Assembly: GCF_040250305.1 (NCBI RefSeq)
Contig: NZ_CP158190.1
Location: forward strand, 5,178,001-5,242,000
Direction of reading: 5' to 3'
From: Peribacillus frigoritolerans
GTDB taxonomy: Bacteria > Bacillota > Bacilli > Bacillales > DSM-1321
DNA: 64,000 bases
The translations under genes were made by a program, and so were the position numbers. This document shows positions 1-13,644 of this stretch, in pieces (position 1 is the first letter of the stretch; each line of letters begins with the position of its first letter). The notes beneath the pieces were generated by a model that did no database searches, was not told the origin of the DNA, and saw nothing but the letters and a program-made list of their open reading frames with translations.

Positions 1-131
1 ACTGTTATTAAGCAGCGAAAGCTAGGTTGTTGTTTTGTTTGCCAGTTATAGGCGTTGACGTTTTAACGAGGCCGATCCCCTCGACTCGCAACTTAAGCTC
101 GAACTATCCCTGTCGAATCCGTAACGTCCCC
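1..131 (-). ncRNA. ssrA: tmRNA (10Sa RNA), 3' end cut off by the window edge
   Basis: Read on the minus strand, the RNA begins GGGGACGTTACGGATTCGAC, the hallmark 5' end of bacterial tmRNA, and continues into the tag-encoding segment. The resume frame GGC AAA CAA AAC AAC AAC CTA GCT TTC GCT GCT TAA (positions 43-8) gives the tag GKQNNNLAFAA (often written with a leading Ala from the charged tRNA part), followed by tandem stop codons. tmRNA rescues ribosomes stalled on mRNAs without stop codons and marks the nascent chain for ClpXP/ClpAP-type proteolysis; SmpB, encoded next door, is its obligate partner. The pseudoknots and the tRNA-like 3' end lie outside the window. The tag ends in AFAA rather than the ALAA of B. 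subtilis but keeps the terminal AA needed by ClpX. Confidence 0.95.
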
Positions 132-157
132 ATGATAGAAATGGAGCGTACGAGAGA

Positions 158-235
158 AGAATAGTCAGCAAGTTGGCTGATATTCAATTGTCATCGGTAC
201 AGGATTAATTATAACAGATTGGTTCAAAAAATCAA
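158..235 (-). promoter_or_regulatory. Candidate ssrA promoters (two)
   Basis: Two sigma-A-like promoters precede the tmRNA on the minus strand. The upstream one is TTGATT (230-235), 16 bp spacer, TATAAT (208-213). The nearer one is TTGAAT (182-187), 18 bp spacer, TATTCT (158-163). The nearer one would start about 20 nt before the mature 5' end and leave a short leader for RNase processing. Which is used cannot be told from sequence. Confidence 0.5.
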
Positions 236-254
236 TTGTAAGGTCTTGGCAGTT

Positions 255-722
255 CTACATTTTCTGCCGATCACGGAAAGCACGTTCGATATCACGTTTC
301 GCTTCCTTCTTCTTCAGGTCTTCACGCTTGTCATATTGCTTCTTCCCTTTACCCAGACCGATCAAAACCTTGGCAAAGCCATTTTTCAAATACATTTTCA
401 ACGGTACAATCGTGTAACCTGTTTCCTTCGTTACACCGATCAGTTTACTGATTTCTTTCTTATGCAAAAGAAGCTTCCGTGTCCGCAACGGGTCATGGTT
501 AAACTGGTTTCCCTGCTCATAGGGGCTTACATGCATATTATAAAGATAGATTTCTCCATTTTCTATTTTAGCGAAGGCATCCTTCAAATTCACTCGGGCC
601 GCACGGATGGCCTTGATTTCAGTCCCCTTCAAAACGATTCCGGCTTCAAACGTTTCTTCAATAAAGAAATCATGATAAGCCTTTTTATTTTGTGCTAGTT
701 GTTTACCTGAGCCTTTTGGCAT
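255..722 (-). CDS. smpB: SsrA-binding protein SmpB
   Basis: 155 residues, the usual SmpB length. The N-terminus ([20 protein letters not shown]) and the core around [15 protein letters not shown] match the OB-fold RNA-binding protein that holds the tRNA-like domain of tmRNA and carries it into the A site of stalled ribosomes. The C-terminus is basic ([18 protein letters not shown]), as expected for the tail that enters the empty mRNA channel. It lies 123 bp upstream of ssrA and 70 bp downstream of rnr, the conserved Bacillaceae arrangement in which the tmRNA system and RNase R, which degrades the faulty mRNA, are neighbours. Start ATG is preceded by a GGGGAGAG-type ribosome-binding site. Confidence 0.97.
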   Translation of the reverse strand: MPKGSGKQLAQNKKAYHDFFIEETFEAGIVLKGTEIKAIRAARVNLKDAFAKIENGEIYLYNMHVSPYEQGNQFNHDPLRTRKLLLHKKEISKLIGVTKETGYTIVPLKMYLKNGFAKVLIGLGKGKKQYDKREDLKKKEAKRDIERAFRDRQKM

Positions 723-792
723 CTAACTCTCCCCTTTTTACATCCAATCGCGGCAAGAGGATGAAATGATCATCATCCCCCCGCCTCAATCT

Positions 793-3150
793 TTATCTCT
801 TTTTTGGTTTTCTCTTGCGCTTGGCAGCTGGCGCATTTTCAAAGAATTTTTTCTTCTTTTTCGGTTTTTTCTCGGAAGAAGGAGCATTTCCATTACGGCC
901 GCCGCCTTTTCCTTCATTACGTCCTCCATTGCCGCCACGGCCGCGTTTGCGTTCACCTGAATTGGCTTTGAATATTTTCTTCTCGCCAGATGGACGCGGA
1001 CGGCTTACCTTCATGCCGATAATTTCAAAATCGATGGCGCGTTCCTCTTTATTTACGTTGGAAACACGTACGTCGATCTCATCGCCAATCCGGAACACAT
1101 TACCGGTACGTTCCCCGATCATTGCAAGCTGACGCTCATCGAAGCGGTAATAATCATCCGTCATGAAGCTGACATGGACAAGTCCTTCAATGGTGTTCGG
1201 CAGCTCGACGAACATCCCGAAATTCGTGACCGAACCAATGATCCCGGTATACTCTTCGCCGATTTTATCCAGCATATATTCCGCTTTCTTCAGATCATCC
1301 GTTTCCCGTTCAGCATCGACTGAGCGACGTTCACGTTTCGATGTATGATCGGCAATCTCAGGTAAATTGGCATTCCATTTCTCCTTCGTAGCTTCATCCA
1401 GTTTACCTTCCACCAAGTAGGTCCTGATCAATCTGTGCACGATCAAATCCGGATAACGACGAATCGGCGATGTGAAATGTGTATAAAACTCAGCAGATAA
1501 ACCAAAGTGACCTAAGCTCTCCGGATCATATTTCGCCTGTTGCATGGAACGAAGCATAACGGTGGATATGACCGTTTCTTCCGGTTTACCGGCAACCGCC
1601 TCAATGATTTCCTGTAACGCCTTAGGATGAACGTCATTGGCCGATCCCCGGACAATATATCCGAAGTTCGTAATGAATTCAAAGAAACGCTGCAGTTTTT
1701 CCGGCTTGGGATCTTCATGAATACGGTAAATGAACGGTACGTCAAGACGGTGGAAATGCTCAGCAACGGTTTCATTAGCCGCAAGCATGAACTCTTCAAT
1801 CAGCTTTTCGGCAACCGACCTTTCACGTAAAACCACATCGGTCGGATGGCCTTCTTCATCAACGATGACTTTCGCTTCATTGAAATCAAAGTCAATCGCT
1901 CCGCGGTTCATCCGGTTCTTGCGAAGGATGGCAGCTAACTTCTCCATGTCCTGGAACATCGGCACCAACGCTTCATAGCGTTCGAGCTGTTCTTCATCTT
2001 TATCGACAAGGATTTTGTTCACATTTCCATATGTCATACGTTCCGTCGTCTTAATGACACTTTCAAAAATCTCATGGTTGACGACTTTGCCATCTGGCGT
2101 GATTTCCATTTCACAAGAGAGTGTAAAACGATCGACTTGTGGATTCAAGGAACAAATGCCATTCGATAAACGATGCGGGATCATCGGGATGACCCTGTCC
2201 ACCAAATACACGCTCGTCCCTCTTTCCAAGGCTTCCTTATCGATTGGTGATCCTTCCTTCACATAATGGCTGACATCAGCAATATGAACACCCAGCTTGT
2301 AATTGCCATTTTCAAGTTTGGAAACAGTGACGGCATCATCCAGGTCCTTTGCATCCGCTCCATCAATCGTGACCAAAACATCATTTCGCAAATCCCTGCG
2401 GCTGCCAATTTCACTTTCTTGAATGGTATCCGAAACGGCATTGGCTTGCTCCATGACGTCATCCGGGAACTCCATCGGCAAACCATATTTATGGATCACG
2501 GAAAGAATATCTACTCCAGGATCATTTTTATGCCCAAGAATCTCAATGACTTCACCTTCGGCACTTATGCGTCCTTCAGGATAAGAAGTAAGCTTGACGA
2601 CAACCTTATGGCCCTCTACCGCTCCATGTGAAGCATGCTGCGGAATGAAAATATCGTTTGCGATCTTTTTATCATCAGGGATGACGAAACCAAAACTTTT
2701 ACTTTCGGAGTATGTACCGACCACTTGTGTAATACCGCGTTCAAGAATTCTGATGACCGTGCCTTCTTGCCTTGAGCCCGATGTTTCCGAAGATACTCGT
2801 ACCATGACGACATCTCCATGCATCGCTGTGCCCGTTTCATTCGGCGGAATGAAAATATCATCCATTCCTGGGTTATCTTCAGGTGTGACAAAGGCGAATC
2901 CCTTAGCGTGTCCTGTTAATTTACCGCGGAACAAATTCATTTTTTGCGGCAGCCCGTAACGATTGCTCCTCGTTCTGACCACCAATCCCTTTTCTTCCAT
3001 CTTTACTAAAGCCTTAACGAAATTCTTGAAATCTGCCGAGTCTTCGATTTTCAAAGCCTCTTCCAGTTCCTGTACCGTTAACGGCTTATACGCTTCATCC
3101 GTCATGTATGTCAGAAGCTTATTAATATGTTCTTGAATGTTATCTTCCAT
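793..3150 (-). CDS. rnr: Ribonuclease R (3'-5' exoribonuclease)
   Basis: 785 residues, of the RNase II/RNB superfamily. Reading in order: an N-terminal winged-helix-like segment (about 1-70), cold-shock/OB domains (about 75-220), the RNB catalytic domain with the metal-binding motif [12 protein letters not shown] at 263-274, an S1 domain (about 635-715), and a Lys/Arg/Gly-rich tail from about 725 ([19 protein letters not shown]). The RNB Asp residues of the AKDLDD motif coordinate Mg2+ for processive hydrolysis of structured RNA. RNase R takes part in mRNA and rRNA decay and in removal of non-stop mRNA during trans-translation, consistent with its place next to smpB-ssrA. The highly basic tail is typical and low in complexity. 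Confidence 0.97.
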   Translation of the reverse strand: MEDNIQEHINKLLTYMTDEAYKPLTVQELEEALKIEDSADFKNFVKALVKMEEKGLVVRTRSNRYGLPQKMNLFRGKLTGHAKGFAFVTPEDNPGMDDIFIPPNETGTAMHGDVVMVRVSSETSGSRQEGTVIRILERGITQVVGTYSESKSFGFVIPDDKKIANDIFIPQHASHGAVEGHKVVVKLTSYPEGRISAEGEVIEILGHKNDPGVDILSVIHKYGLPMEFPDDVMEQANAVSDTIQESEIGSRRDLRNDVLVTIDGADAKDLDDAVTVSKLENGNYKLGVHIADVSHYVKEGSPIDKEALERGTSVYLVDRVIPMIPHRLSNGICSLNPQVDRFTLSCEMEITPDGKVVNHEIFESVIKTTERMTYGNVNKILVDKDEEQLERYEALVPMFQDMEKLAAILRKNRMNRGAIDFDFNEAKVIVDEEGHPTDVVLRERSVAEKLIEEFMLAANETVAEHFHRLDVPFIYRIHEDPKPEKLQRFFEFITNFGYIVRGSANDVHPKALQEIIEAVAGKPEETVISTVMLRSMQQAKYDPESLGHFGLSAEFYTHFTSPIRRYPDLIVHRLIRTYLVEGKLDEATKEKWNANLPEIADHTSKRERRSVDAERETDDLKKAEYMLDKIGEEYTGIIGSVTNFGMFVELPNTIEGLVHVSFMTDDYYRFDERQLAMIGERTGNVFRIGDEIDVRVSNVNKEERAIDFEIIGMKVSRPRPSGEKKIFKANSGERKRGRGGNGGRNEGKGGGRNGNAPSSEKKPKKKKKFFENAPAAKRKRKPKKR

Positions 3151-3180
3151 GAAAACCCTCCTATTCAGGGTATAATTTTG

Positions 3181-3927
3181 TTATTCGGCCCAATCCAGAC
3201 TTTCTAAAAATTCCAATACATCTTCATGCAGCTGGTCCTTTTCTTTATCAAGAGTTATGACATGACCGGATTCTTCATACCACTTGATTTTTTTGACCGG
3301 TGATTCAATGGCATCAATAATAATATCGGCACTTTTTGGATTGATAACATCATCATGCCGACCCTGCACCACAAATGTCGGCGCGTATATAAGGTCGACG
3401 TGCTCTCGTACATCCGTTATCAATTCCTGAAGGGCTTTCAATGTATTCATCGGTTTATCGGCAAGGAGGTCCATTTCAAGCTCTATTTGCTCTTGAGTTT
3501 TTCCTTCATACTTCTTAAATTCTCTGGCGTACTCCAATACTCCTTTAAACATCATTTCTTCACTTTTGATATACATAGGCGCACACATTGATACGATACC
3601 CTTTATAGGTACAGTGTAACCTAATTTAAGAGAAAATACGCCTCCTAATGATAGTCCGGCAACAGCAATTTCTTCATGGCCTTTGCTTTTCAGGAAATCG
3701 TAGGCCATCATGACATCTTTCCACCAATCTTCCGGACCCGTTTTCACCAGCTCCTCCGGGGGGACGCCATGTCCTTTATAGTGCGGGGCATGGCAAGTGT
3801 ATCCCTGTTTCTCCAAGTAACGCCCCAGCATCCGTACATCCGCTGAATTCCCCGTAAATCCATGTAAAAGTAAGACAGCTCTTTTTCCGCCTTCAAAAGT
3901 AAAGGGCTGCTGCAGCTTTATTTTCAT
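3181..3927 (-). CDS. est: Carboxylesterase (Est30/YvaK family)
   Basis: 248 residues, alpha/beta-hydrolase fold. The oxyanion-region HGFTG is at 22-26 and the nucleophile elbow GLSLGG at 91-96 puts the catalytic Ser at 93. The late acid ([13 protein letters not shown]) and the His of [14 protein letters not shown] complete a Ser-Asp-His triad. Size and motifs match the thermostable monoglyceride/carboxyl esterase Est30 of Geobacillus and YvaK of B. subtilis, which hydrolyse short- to medium-chain esters; the physiological substrate is not settled. It sits 30 bp upstream of rnr and downstream of secG, the usual order. A strong terminator separates it from secG, so it probably starts from its own promoter in 3928-4026. 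Confidence 0.9.
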   Translation of the reverse strand: MKIKLQQPFTFEGGKRAVLLLHGFTGNSADVRMLGRYLEKQGYTCHAPHYKGHGVPPEELVKTGPEDWWKDVMMAYDFLKSKGHEEIAVAGLSLGGVFSLKLGYTVPIKGIVSMCAPMYIKSEEMMFKGVLEYAREFKKYEGKTQEQIELEMDLLADKPMNTLKALQELITDVREHVDLIYAPTFVVQGRHDDVINPKSADIIIDAIESPVKKIKWYEESGHVITLDKEKDQLHEDVLEFLESLDWAE

Positions 3928-4026
3928 GATCTTAAGCTCCTTTATCTGTAAATAGAATTTTAAAACATCCCTATCCTATAATTAAGTACTAAAATCACTA
4001 TATCTATTCATGTAACTATTGTGCAA

Positions 4027-4055
4027 AGAAAAAAGTCTAGCTATTTAGCTAGACT
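4027..4055 (-). terminator. Intrinsic terminator of secG
   Basis: A perfect 10-bp inverted repeat, AGTCTAGCTA (4034-4043) and TAGCTAGACT (4046-4055), is followed on the minus strand by a T-run (TTTTTTCTTT). It lies directly downstream of secG and insulates it from est. Confidence 0.85.
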
Positions 4056-4068
4056 CATTTTTGATCCA

Positions 4069-4302
4069 TTACACATCAAAGTATGCAACAAGTAAAGTTA
4101 AAGCAAAGAATAAAATCGCCAATACTATTGTCGCACGATGTAAAACCAGGTCCAAACCGCGTGCCTTTTGCTTTCCGAATAGCTGCTCAGCACCGCCGGC
4201 AATCGCACCTGATAAACCTGCACTCTTACCTGATTGAAGCAATACCGTCACAATGAGGGCGATACTGACAATCACTAAAAGCGTTATGAGAAATGCATGC
4301 AT
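4069..4302 (-). CDS. secG: Preprotein translocase subunit SecG
   Basis: 77 residues from the chosen start [20 protein letters not shown]. Two transmembrane helices flank a cytoplasmic loop with [21 protein letters not shown], the conserved SecG signature. SecG joins SecYE in the plasma membrane and assists the SecA-driven export cycle. The open frame extends 23 codons upstream, but ATG at 4302 has an AGGAGGT site (4311-4317) at ideal spacing and gives the standard family length, so the shorter form is taken. The last gene in this window, secA, is its motor partner but lies in a separate locus. Confidence 0.95.
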   Translation of the reverse strand: MHAFLITLLVIVSIALIVTVLLQSGKSAGLSGAIAGGAEQLFGKQKARGLDLVLHRATIVLAILFFALTLLVAYFDV

Positions 4303-4342
4303 GCAATTACACCTCCTGAAGAACCAATAAACAATTACTTTA

Positions 4343-4371
4343 ACTTTACCACACCCAATAAATATCCACAA
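4343..4371 (-). promoter_or_regulatory. Candidate secG promoter
   Basis: TTGTGG (4366-4371), 17 bp spacer, TAAAGT (4343-4348) on the minus strand, about 40 bp upstream of the secG start. Reasonable sigma-A match; not tested. Confidence 0.45.
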
Positions 4372-4479
4372 TCTTTGTTATACTATGATGGTAAGAATTC
4401 CTAAAAATCCATAGTCATTTATTTTCTTTTTGAATCAAAGTTTGAGATAATTTGCATAAATAGAGAAAGAGGTGTCAAC

Positions 4480-5022
4480 ATGTTTAAGTCCATACTCCGG
4501 ATTCTTGATCTCCTGACCATCCTATTCTCGGCGGTTGCCGGCTATTCTTTATGGACAGGCGGAAGCAATTTCATCAGCGTCCTATTAATCATCCTATCAC
4601 CGCTTTTATTGCTGCTGGCAAAGTATCACGGAAATCGATACTTATTATTTGCTGCATATATCACGACAACCGTTTATTTTACTGCTATTATTTATAATGG
4701 ACTTTCCAATAGCGGTATCGACTTTTTCCAATCAAGCTTCAATGTCCTCCTGATCGGGGCAGCAGCCGCCTTGCTGAGCGTCATAGCGGCGGTCATTGGG
4801 TTTGGGACCAATACTCTTACGATTCTTTGGTTATCGCTTCACGCCCTTGTCACATTCGAGACAATCAGGATGTCATCTGGTTTCCTTTCGAGCTTTTGGT
4901 CTGATCCCGTCGTGGAAACCGCAGTCCGTAACGATTATCCATTTTTATTGATGGTCGTCTGGATTGGCTTATTTCTTGATAAATATCAAAGTGAATTAAC
5001 AAGGGATTACTTATCACGATAA
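4480..5022 (+). CDS. Uncharacterised multi-pass membrane protein
   Basis: 180 residues, not recognised as a named family. Hydropathy by eye suggests about five transmembrane segments (roughly 8-25, 31-48, 54-73, 86-108, 112-127) and a last hydrophobic stretch near 153-167, ending in a charged tail (DKYQSELTRDYLSR). No catalytic or ligand-binding motif stands out. ATG is preceded by AAAGAGGTG at good spacing. It is on the plus strand, divergent from secG and 53 bp upstream of a VanY-like lipoprotein on the same strand, so the two may be co-transcribed and share an envelope role; that is inference. Confidence 0.75.
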   Translation: MFKSILRILDLLTILFSAVAGYSLWTGGSNFISVLLIILSPLLLLLAKYHGNRYLLFAAYITTTVYFTAIIYNGLSNSGIDFFQSSFNVLLIGAAAALLSVIAAVIGFGTNTLTILWLSLHALVTFETIRMSSGFLSSFWSDPVVETAVRNDYPFLLMVVWIGLFLDKYQSELTRDYLSR

Positions 5023-5075
5023 TTTTTCAACTACTTTTATTGGAAATCTTATATTAAAAGCAAGGGGCCTTTCAT

Positions 5076-5906
5076 ATGTTAAAACCTATATTTGCAGCAA
5101 CCGCTCTATCATCTTTCATTCTTATGGCTGGCTGTTCATTCGACCTGACCAGCAATGATGAAAAAGAGCAAAAAGAAGAACAACCGAGCTCCCAGGAGAC
5201 TGAGAAGGAGACAGAAACTGACAAGAATAATGATTCAAAAGAATCGGCCCAACGCCAGGTGGAAGTTGATGAAACGGCTAAACCCGGACAGGCCGGCCTT
5301 CAGACATTAGCCCATCCGGAAGGCATTCCTGTACTTGTCAATAAACAATACAGCCTGCCTGAAGATTACAAACCTGCTGACCTTATCTACCCAAAAGTGG
5401 ATTTCATCTTTGAAGATAAAATCGATAAAAGAATGATGCGCGAGGAAGCGGGAAAGGCACTTGAAGTAATGTTCCAGGCTGCCGAAAAAGAAAACATGCA
5501 CTTTGCCGGCGTTTCCGCTTATCGCTCTCACCAAAGACAGATCGAGGTCTTTAATAACTATGTGGCTAAAGATGGGGAAGAAAAAGCGAAAACCTACAGT
5601 GCAATGCCTGGGACAAGCGAGCATGAAACGGGACTCGCGATTGATGTCACGACCCACGATGGTGCATGTGCCGCCCAAGACTGCTTCGGTGATACGAAAG
5701 AATCCGCCTGGCTTGCTGAACATGCACATGAATACGGATTTATCATCCGCTACCCTGAAGGCAAGGAAAACATCACAGGTTATAAATACGAACCATGGCA
5801 TATCCGTTATGTTGGTGTCGATACCGCAACTGAAATCTTTGAAGCGAAGATTACATTAGAAGAATACTATAATGCCGTACCAGTGGAAGCTGTATCGGAT
5901 AATTAA
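5076..5906 (+). CDS. VanY-family D-alanyl-D-alanine carboxypeptidase, lipoprotein
   Basis: 276 residues. The signal peptide ends in a lipobox (LMAGC, Cys20), so the mature protein should be lipid-anchored on the outer face of the membrane. A charged, Glu/Lys-rich linker runs from about 25 to 70. The catalytic domain carries the VanY/DacB zinc-peptidase motifs: SAYRSHQRQ (147-155), PGTSEHETGLAIDVT (178-192; His183 and Asp190 as zinc ligands) and EPWHIRYVG (239-247; His242). These enzymes trim the terminal D-Ala or cleave within peptidoglycan stem peptides. Relatives include YodJ of B. subtilis; whether the activity is DD- or LD- cannot be read from sequence. A strong terminator follows 5 bp after the stop. 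Confidence 0.88.
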   Translation: MLKPIFAATALSSFILMAGCSFDLTSNDEKEQKEEQPSSQETEKETETDKNNDSKESAQRQVEVDETAKPGQAGLQTLAHPEGIPVLVNKQYSLPEDYKPADLIYPKVDFIFEDKIDKRMMREEAGKALEVMFQAAEKENMHFAGVSAYRSHQRQIEVFNNYVAKDGEEKAKTYSAMPGTSEHETGLAIDVTTHDGACAAQDCFGDTKESAWLAEHAHEYGFIIRYPEGKENITGYKYEPWHIRYVGVDTATEIFEAKITLEEYYNAVPVEAVSDN

Positions 5907-5910
5907 AAAA

Positions 5911-5938
5911 AGGTGCCCGGATGCGGCACCTTTTTTTT
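5911..5938 (+). terminator. Intrinsic terminator of the VanY-like gene
   Basis: AGGTGCC (5911-5917) and GGCACCT (5925-5931) form a short GC-rich stem followed by eight T residues on the plus strand. Confidence 0.9.
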
Positions 5939-5939
5939 A

Positions 5940-5959
5940 TTAATCAAACGTTTGATTAA
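5940..5959. promoter_or_regulatory. Perfect 20-bp palindrome TTAATCAAACGTTTGATTAA
   Basis: A complete palindrome lies between the convergent VanY-like gene and eno, next to but not part of either terminator. Its size and A/T-rich arms resemble TetR-family operators. A near copy (TTAATCA-AATGAT-TGATTAA) occurs at 38371-38390 at an unrelated locus. No regulator gene is adjacent at either site. Function unknown. Confidence 0.5.
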
Positions 5960-5998
5960 ATCCTTTCAACCTTGAAGAAGTGGCTGGTTTATGGGCAT

Positions 5999-6042
5999 AA
6001 AAAACCTCCTATTCAATGTGGATGGCCACATTGAATAGGAGG
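5999..6042 (-). terminator. Intrinsic terminator of the glycolytic operon (after eno)
   Basis: A perfect 17-bp stem, CCTCCTATTCAATGTGG (6005-6021) with its reverse complement at 6026-6042 and a 4-nt loop, is followed on the minus strand by TTTTTT. One arm contains GGAGG-like sequence, so the hairpin would also hide a ribosome-binding-site-like motif, probably by chance. Confidence 0.9.
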
Positions 6043-6074
6043 AGAAATTACTGTAATCCAAATTCTAGCAAAGA

Positions 6075-7388
<1,314 letters not shown>

Positions 7389-7400
7389 CTATTCACAATT

Positions 7401-10922
<3,522 letters not shown>

Positions 10923-11018
10923 AATCCAAGAACCTCCTTAGATATCGTTATCATATTTTTGATTTCTTTAGTCAAAAAGGGAGAGGGTAAATTTCCCAAC
11001 TCCCCTTTTCTCTTTTTC

Positions 11019-11048
11019 ATTATAGTCGGTTTCCAGGAAATTATCCAA
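11019..11048 (-). promoter_or_regulatory. Candidate internal promoter for pgk-tpiA-gpmI-eno
   Basis: TTGGAT (11043-11048), 18 bp spacer, TATAAT (11019-11024) on the minus strand, about 100 bp upstream of pgk. A degenerate catabolite-responsive half site (GCGTTTACA on the minus strand, near 11057-11066) lies just upstream. The constitutive internal promoter known in B. subtilis supports the reading. Confidence 0.6.
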
Positions 11049-11130
11049 AAACAAGAAATGTAAACGCTTGACTGATTAATGACTTACTAATAATATCATC
11101 TTCTGCCAAGTTTTTTTAGAGGTGTGATAA

Positions 11131-11158
11131 AAAAAACCTCACCTTGGTGAGGTTTTTT
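11131..11158 (-). terminator. Intrinsic terminator after gapA
   Basis: AAAAAACCTCACC (11131-11143) and GGTGAGGTTTTTT (11146-11158) form a long stem with a 2-nt centre, A/T-flanked on both sides. On the minus strand it ends 10 nt after gapA, so most gapA transcripts should stop before pgk. Confidence 0.88.
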
Positions 11159-11169
11159 TATTATTCTAA

Positions 11170-12192
<1,023 letters not shown>

Positions 12193-12209
12193 TTAAGTTC
12201 GCAAATATA

Positions 12210-13244
12210 TTAAGGGGTGTAATTCCCCTGAATTAACTCTTGTGCCGCCGCTTCATCCGTGATTAAAACGGTTGATGAAGGTGCGCCTTTCATGTAGGAA
12301 CGGATAGCCTTTGCTTTAGTTTTACCACCTGCCACAGTTATCACTCGCTTTTCAGGGCTAAGATCATCTAACTGGATGCCGACTGTTAAAACTTTATGAA
12401 CAACTTTGCCGTTTTCATCGTAATAATAACCGAATGCCTCTCCTACAGCATTTCCATCTAACAGCTTCTTTAACATTTCTGGCGAAGAATTTCTTCTTTC
12501 TGCCATCGCCATGGCATCACCAATTCCATGAATGATCATATCGGCAGATTTGATTTGGGAAATCACTTCTTTAATTGCAGGTTCCTTCTGAAATGAAGCA
12601 TAAACCTCACCGCTTAATTGATCGGGTACATATAACACTCTGTATGAGGCCTGTGCCTTCTGGGCCATTTTTTCGACAATCGTATTGGCCTGATTCTGCA
12701 CTGCTTCACCAATTCCCCCGCGGGCCGGGACAAATGTCAATTTCTTCGACGCTTCATCAGGTGACAACGAATCAGCCACTTCGGCCATTGTCGATCCGCC
12801 AGTTACCGCAATGATATTCTTTGATTTCCATTCTCGTTTCATACGGATTGCACAAGCTTTACCCAATTCTTTTTTCACCCATGGGGTCTCATCACAATTT
12901 CCTGAGACGATAATGACCTCATCCACTTGCAATAAATCCTGCAATTGCCGTTCCATTATGTCTATACCCATTACTTCACGCATTATTCCTTCTAACTTAT
13001 CCAGGATTTCAATCCCTTCATCAGTCAGCGTCATGCCAGAGCTGAATATGTTAACCAGGTTCTGACTTTTCAGAAAATCAACCTCGCCTCTAAGCGTCCG
13101 CTCTGTCAAATTAAGGCTCACGGACAGACTGCGCCTTCCAACCGGCTGCATCATTATGATATAACGCAGGATATCATATCTTTTTTGCATAACCATAAGG
13201 AAATCAGGTAATAATTTTCTTTGTACCTCGAGTAATGTACGCAT
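12210..13244 (-). CDS. cggR: Central glycolytic genes regulator CggR (SorC/DeoR family)
   Basis: 344 residues. An N-terminal winged helix-turn-helix (about 20-90; PVGRRSLSVSLNLTERTLRG) is followed by a sugar-phosphate-binding domain of the SorC type (about 90-340), with the segment IAVTGGSTMAEVADSLSP that forms the phosphate-binding loop. CggR represses its own operon and is released by fructose-1,6-bisphosphate. The start is ATG at 13244. A bipartite operator 26-63 bp upstream (see separate entry) closely follows the B. subtilis pattern, so autoregulation is very likely conserved. Confidence 0.96.
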   Translation of the reverse strand: MRTLLEVQRKLLPDFLMVMQKRYDILRYIIMMQPVGRRSLSVSLNLTERTLRGEVDFLKSQNLVNIFSSGMTLTDEGIEILDKLEGIMREVMGIDIMERQLQDLLQVDEVIIVSGNCDETPWVKKELGKACAIRMKREWKSKNIIAVTGGSTMAEVADSLSPDEASKKLTFVPARGGIGEAVQNQANTIVEKMAQKAQASYRVLYVPDQLSGEVYASFQKEPAIKEVISQIKSADMIIHGIGDAMAMAERRNSSPEMLKKLLDGNAVGEAFGYYYDENGKVVHKVLTVGIQLDDLSPEKRVITVAGGKTKAKAIRSYMKGAPSSTVLITDEAAAQELIQGNYTP

Positions 13245-13270
13245 ATTTAAAACTCCTAAAAAGTTAAGTT

Positions 13271-13307
13271 GGACATTTAATGTCCCGCGTAGTCATTTTC
13301 TGTCCCA
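13271..13307 (-). promoter_or_regulatory. CggR operator (bipartite)
   Basis: On the minus strand the upstream half reads TGGGACAGAAAATGACTA and the downstream half CGCGGGACATTAAATGTCC. This reproduces the remembered B. subtilis arrangement of two direct-repeat-like GGGAC-N6-TGTC or GTC units binding a CggR tetramer. It lies downstream of the best promoter, consistent with a roadblock or initiation-arrest mode of repression. Confidence 0.85.
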
Positions 13308-13315
13308 CTTAAAAC

Positions 13316-13354
13316 AAAAAAATATTCCTGCTACATATTTTATTCTAGCAGGAA
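13316..13354 (-). terminator. Terminator of the rpoN-glutaredoxin unit
   Basis: TTCCTGCTA (13325-13333) and TAGCAGGAA (13346-13354) form a 9-bp stem followed on the minus strand by ATATTTTTTTG. It ends the transcript coming from rpoN and the glutaredoxin-like gene. Confidence 0.8.
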
Positions 13355-13370
13355 CGGAATGTTTCTTCAA
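13342..13370 (-). promoter_or_regulatory. cggR operon promoter
   Basis: TTGAAG (13365-13370), 17 bp spacer, TAGAAT (13342-13347) on the minus strand, with predicted start about 30 nt upstream of the CggR operator. The -10 box lies inside the hairpin that terminates the upstream glutaredoxin/rpoN transcript, so promoter and terminator share DNA. Confidence 0.65.
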
Positions 13371-13383
13371 ATGATTTGAAAAA

Positions 13384-13644
13384 TTATTTTTCCAAAAGGC
13401 GATTTAGAGCTGATTTATCAACGTTCCCGAATTGAACGATATCATCTTTCCATTCTACGACAGGAATCATCAGCCCGAATTTCTCAAGCAAATTATCATC
13501 GGTATGGATATCGATTTCTTTATAGCCTATGCCTGATTCCTCTTTCACTTCTTCAAGCACCTGCTTGGCTTTATCGCATAACGGGCATTTATCCCTACTA
13601 TATAAAACAAACGCATTTGATTCCAAACCACTCATCCTTTTCAA
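13384..13644 (-). CDS. Glutaredoxin-like thiol protein (DUF836-type)
   Basis: 86 residues with a thioredoxin-fold pattern: beta strand FVLYSRDKCPLCDKAKQVLEEV carrying the CPLC redox pair near 19-22, and a cis-Pro-type turn at GLMIPVVEWKD. Small proteins of this type are annotated as glutaredoxin family or DUF836 and are thought to reduce or relay disulfides; no specific partner is known. Its start overlaps the rpoN stop by 4 nt (ATGA), so the two are translationally coupled. ATG at 13644 is used; an in-frame ATG three codons later is possible. Confidence 0.8.
   Translation of the reverse strand: MKRMSGLESNAFVLYSRDKCPLCDKAKQVLEEVKEESGIGYKEIDIHTDDNLLEKFGLMIPVVEWKDDIVQFGNVDKSALNRLLEK

Noticed and set aside
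11053..11066. cre site in the gapA-pgk gap
   Set aside because: Only one half site agrees with the consensus (three mismatches in the other), so it is mentioned within the promoter entry but not listed.
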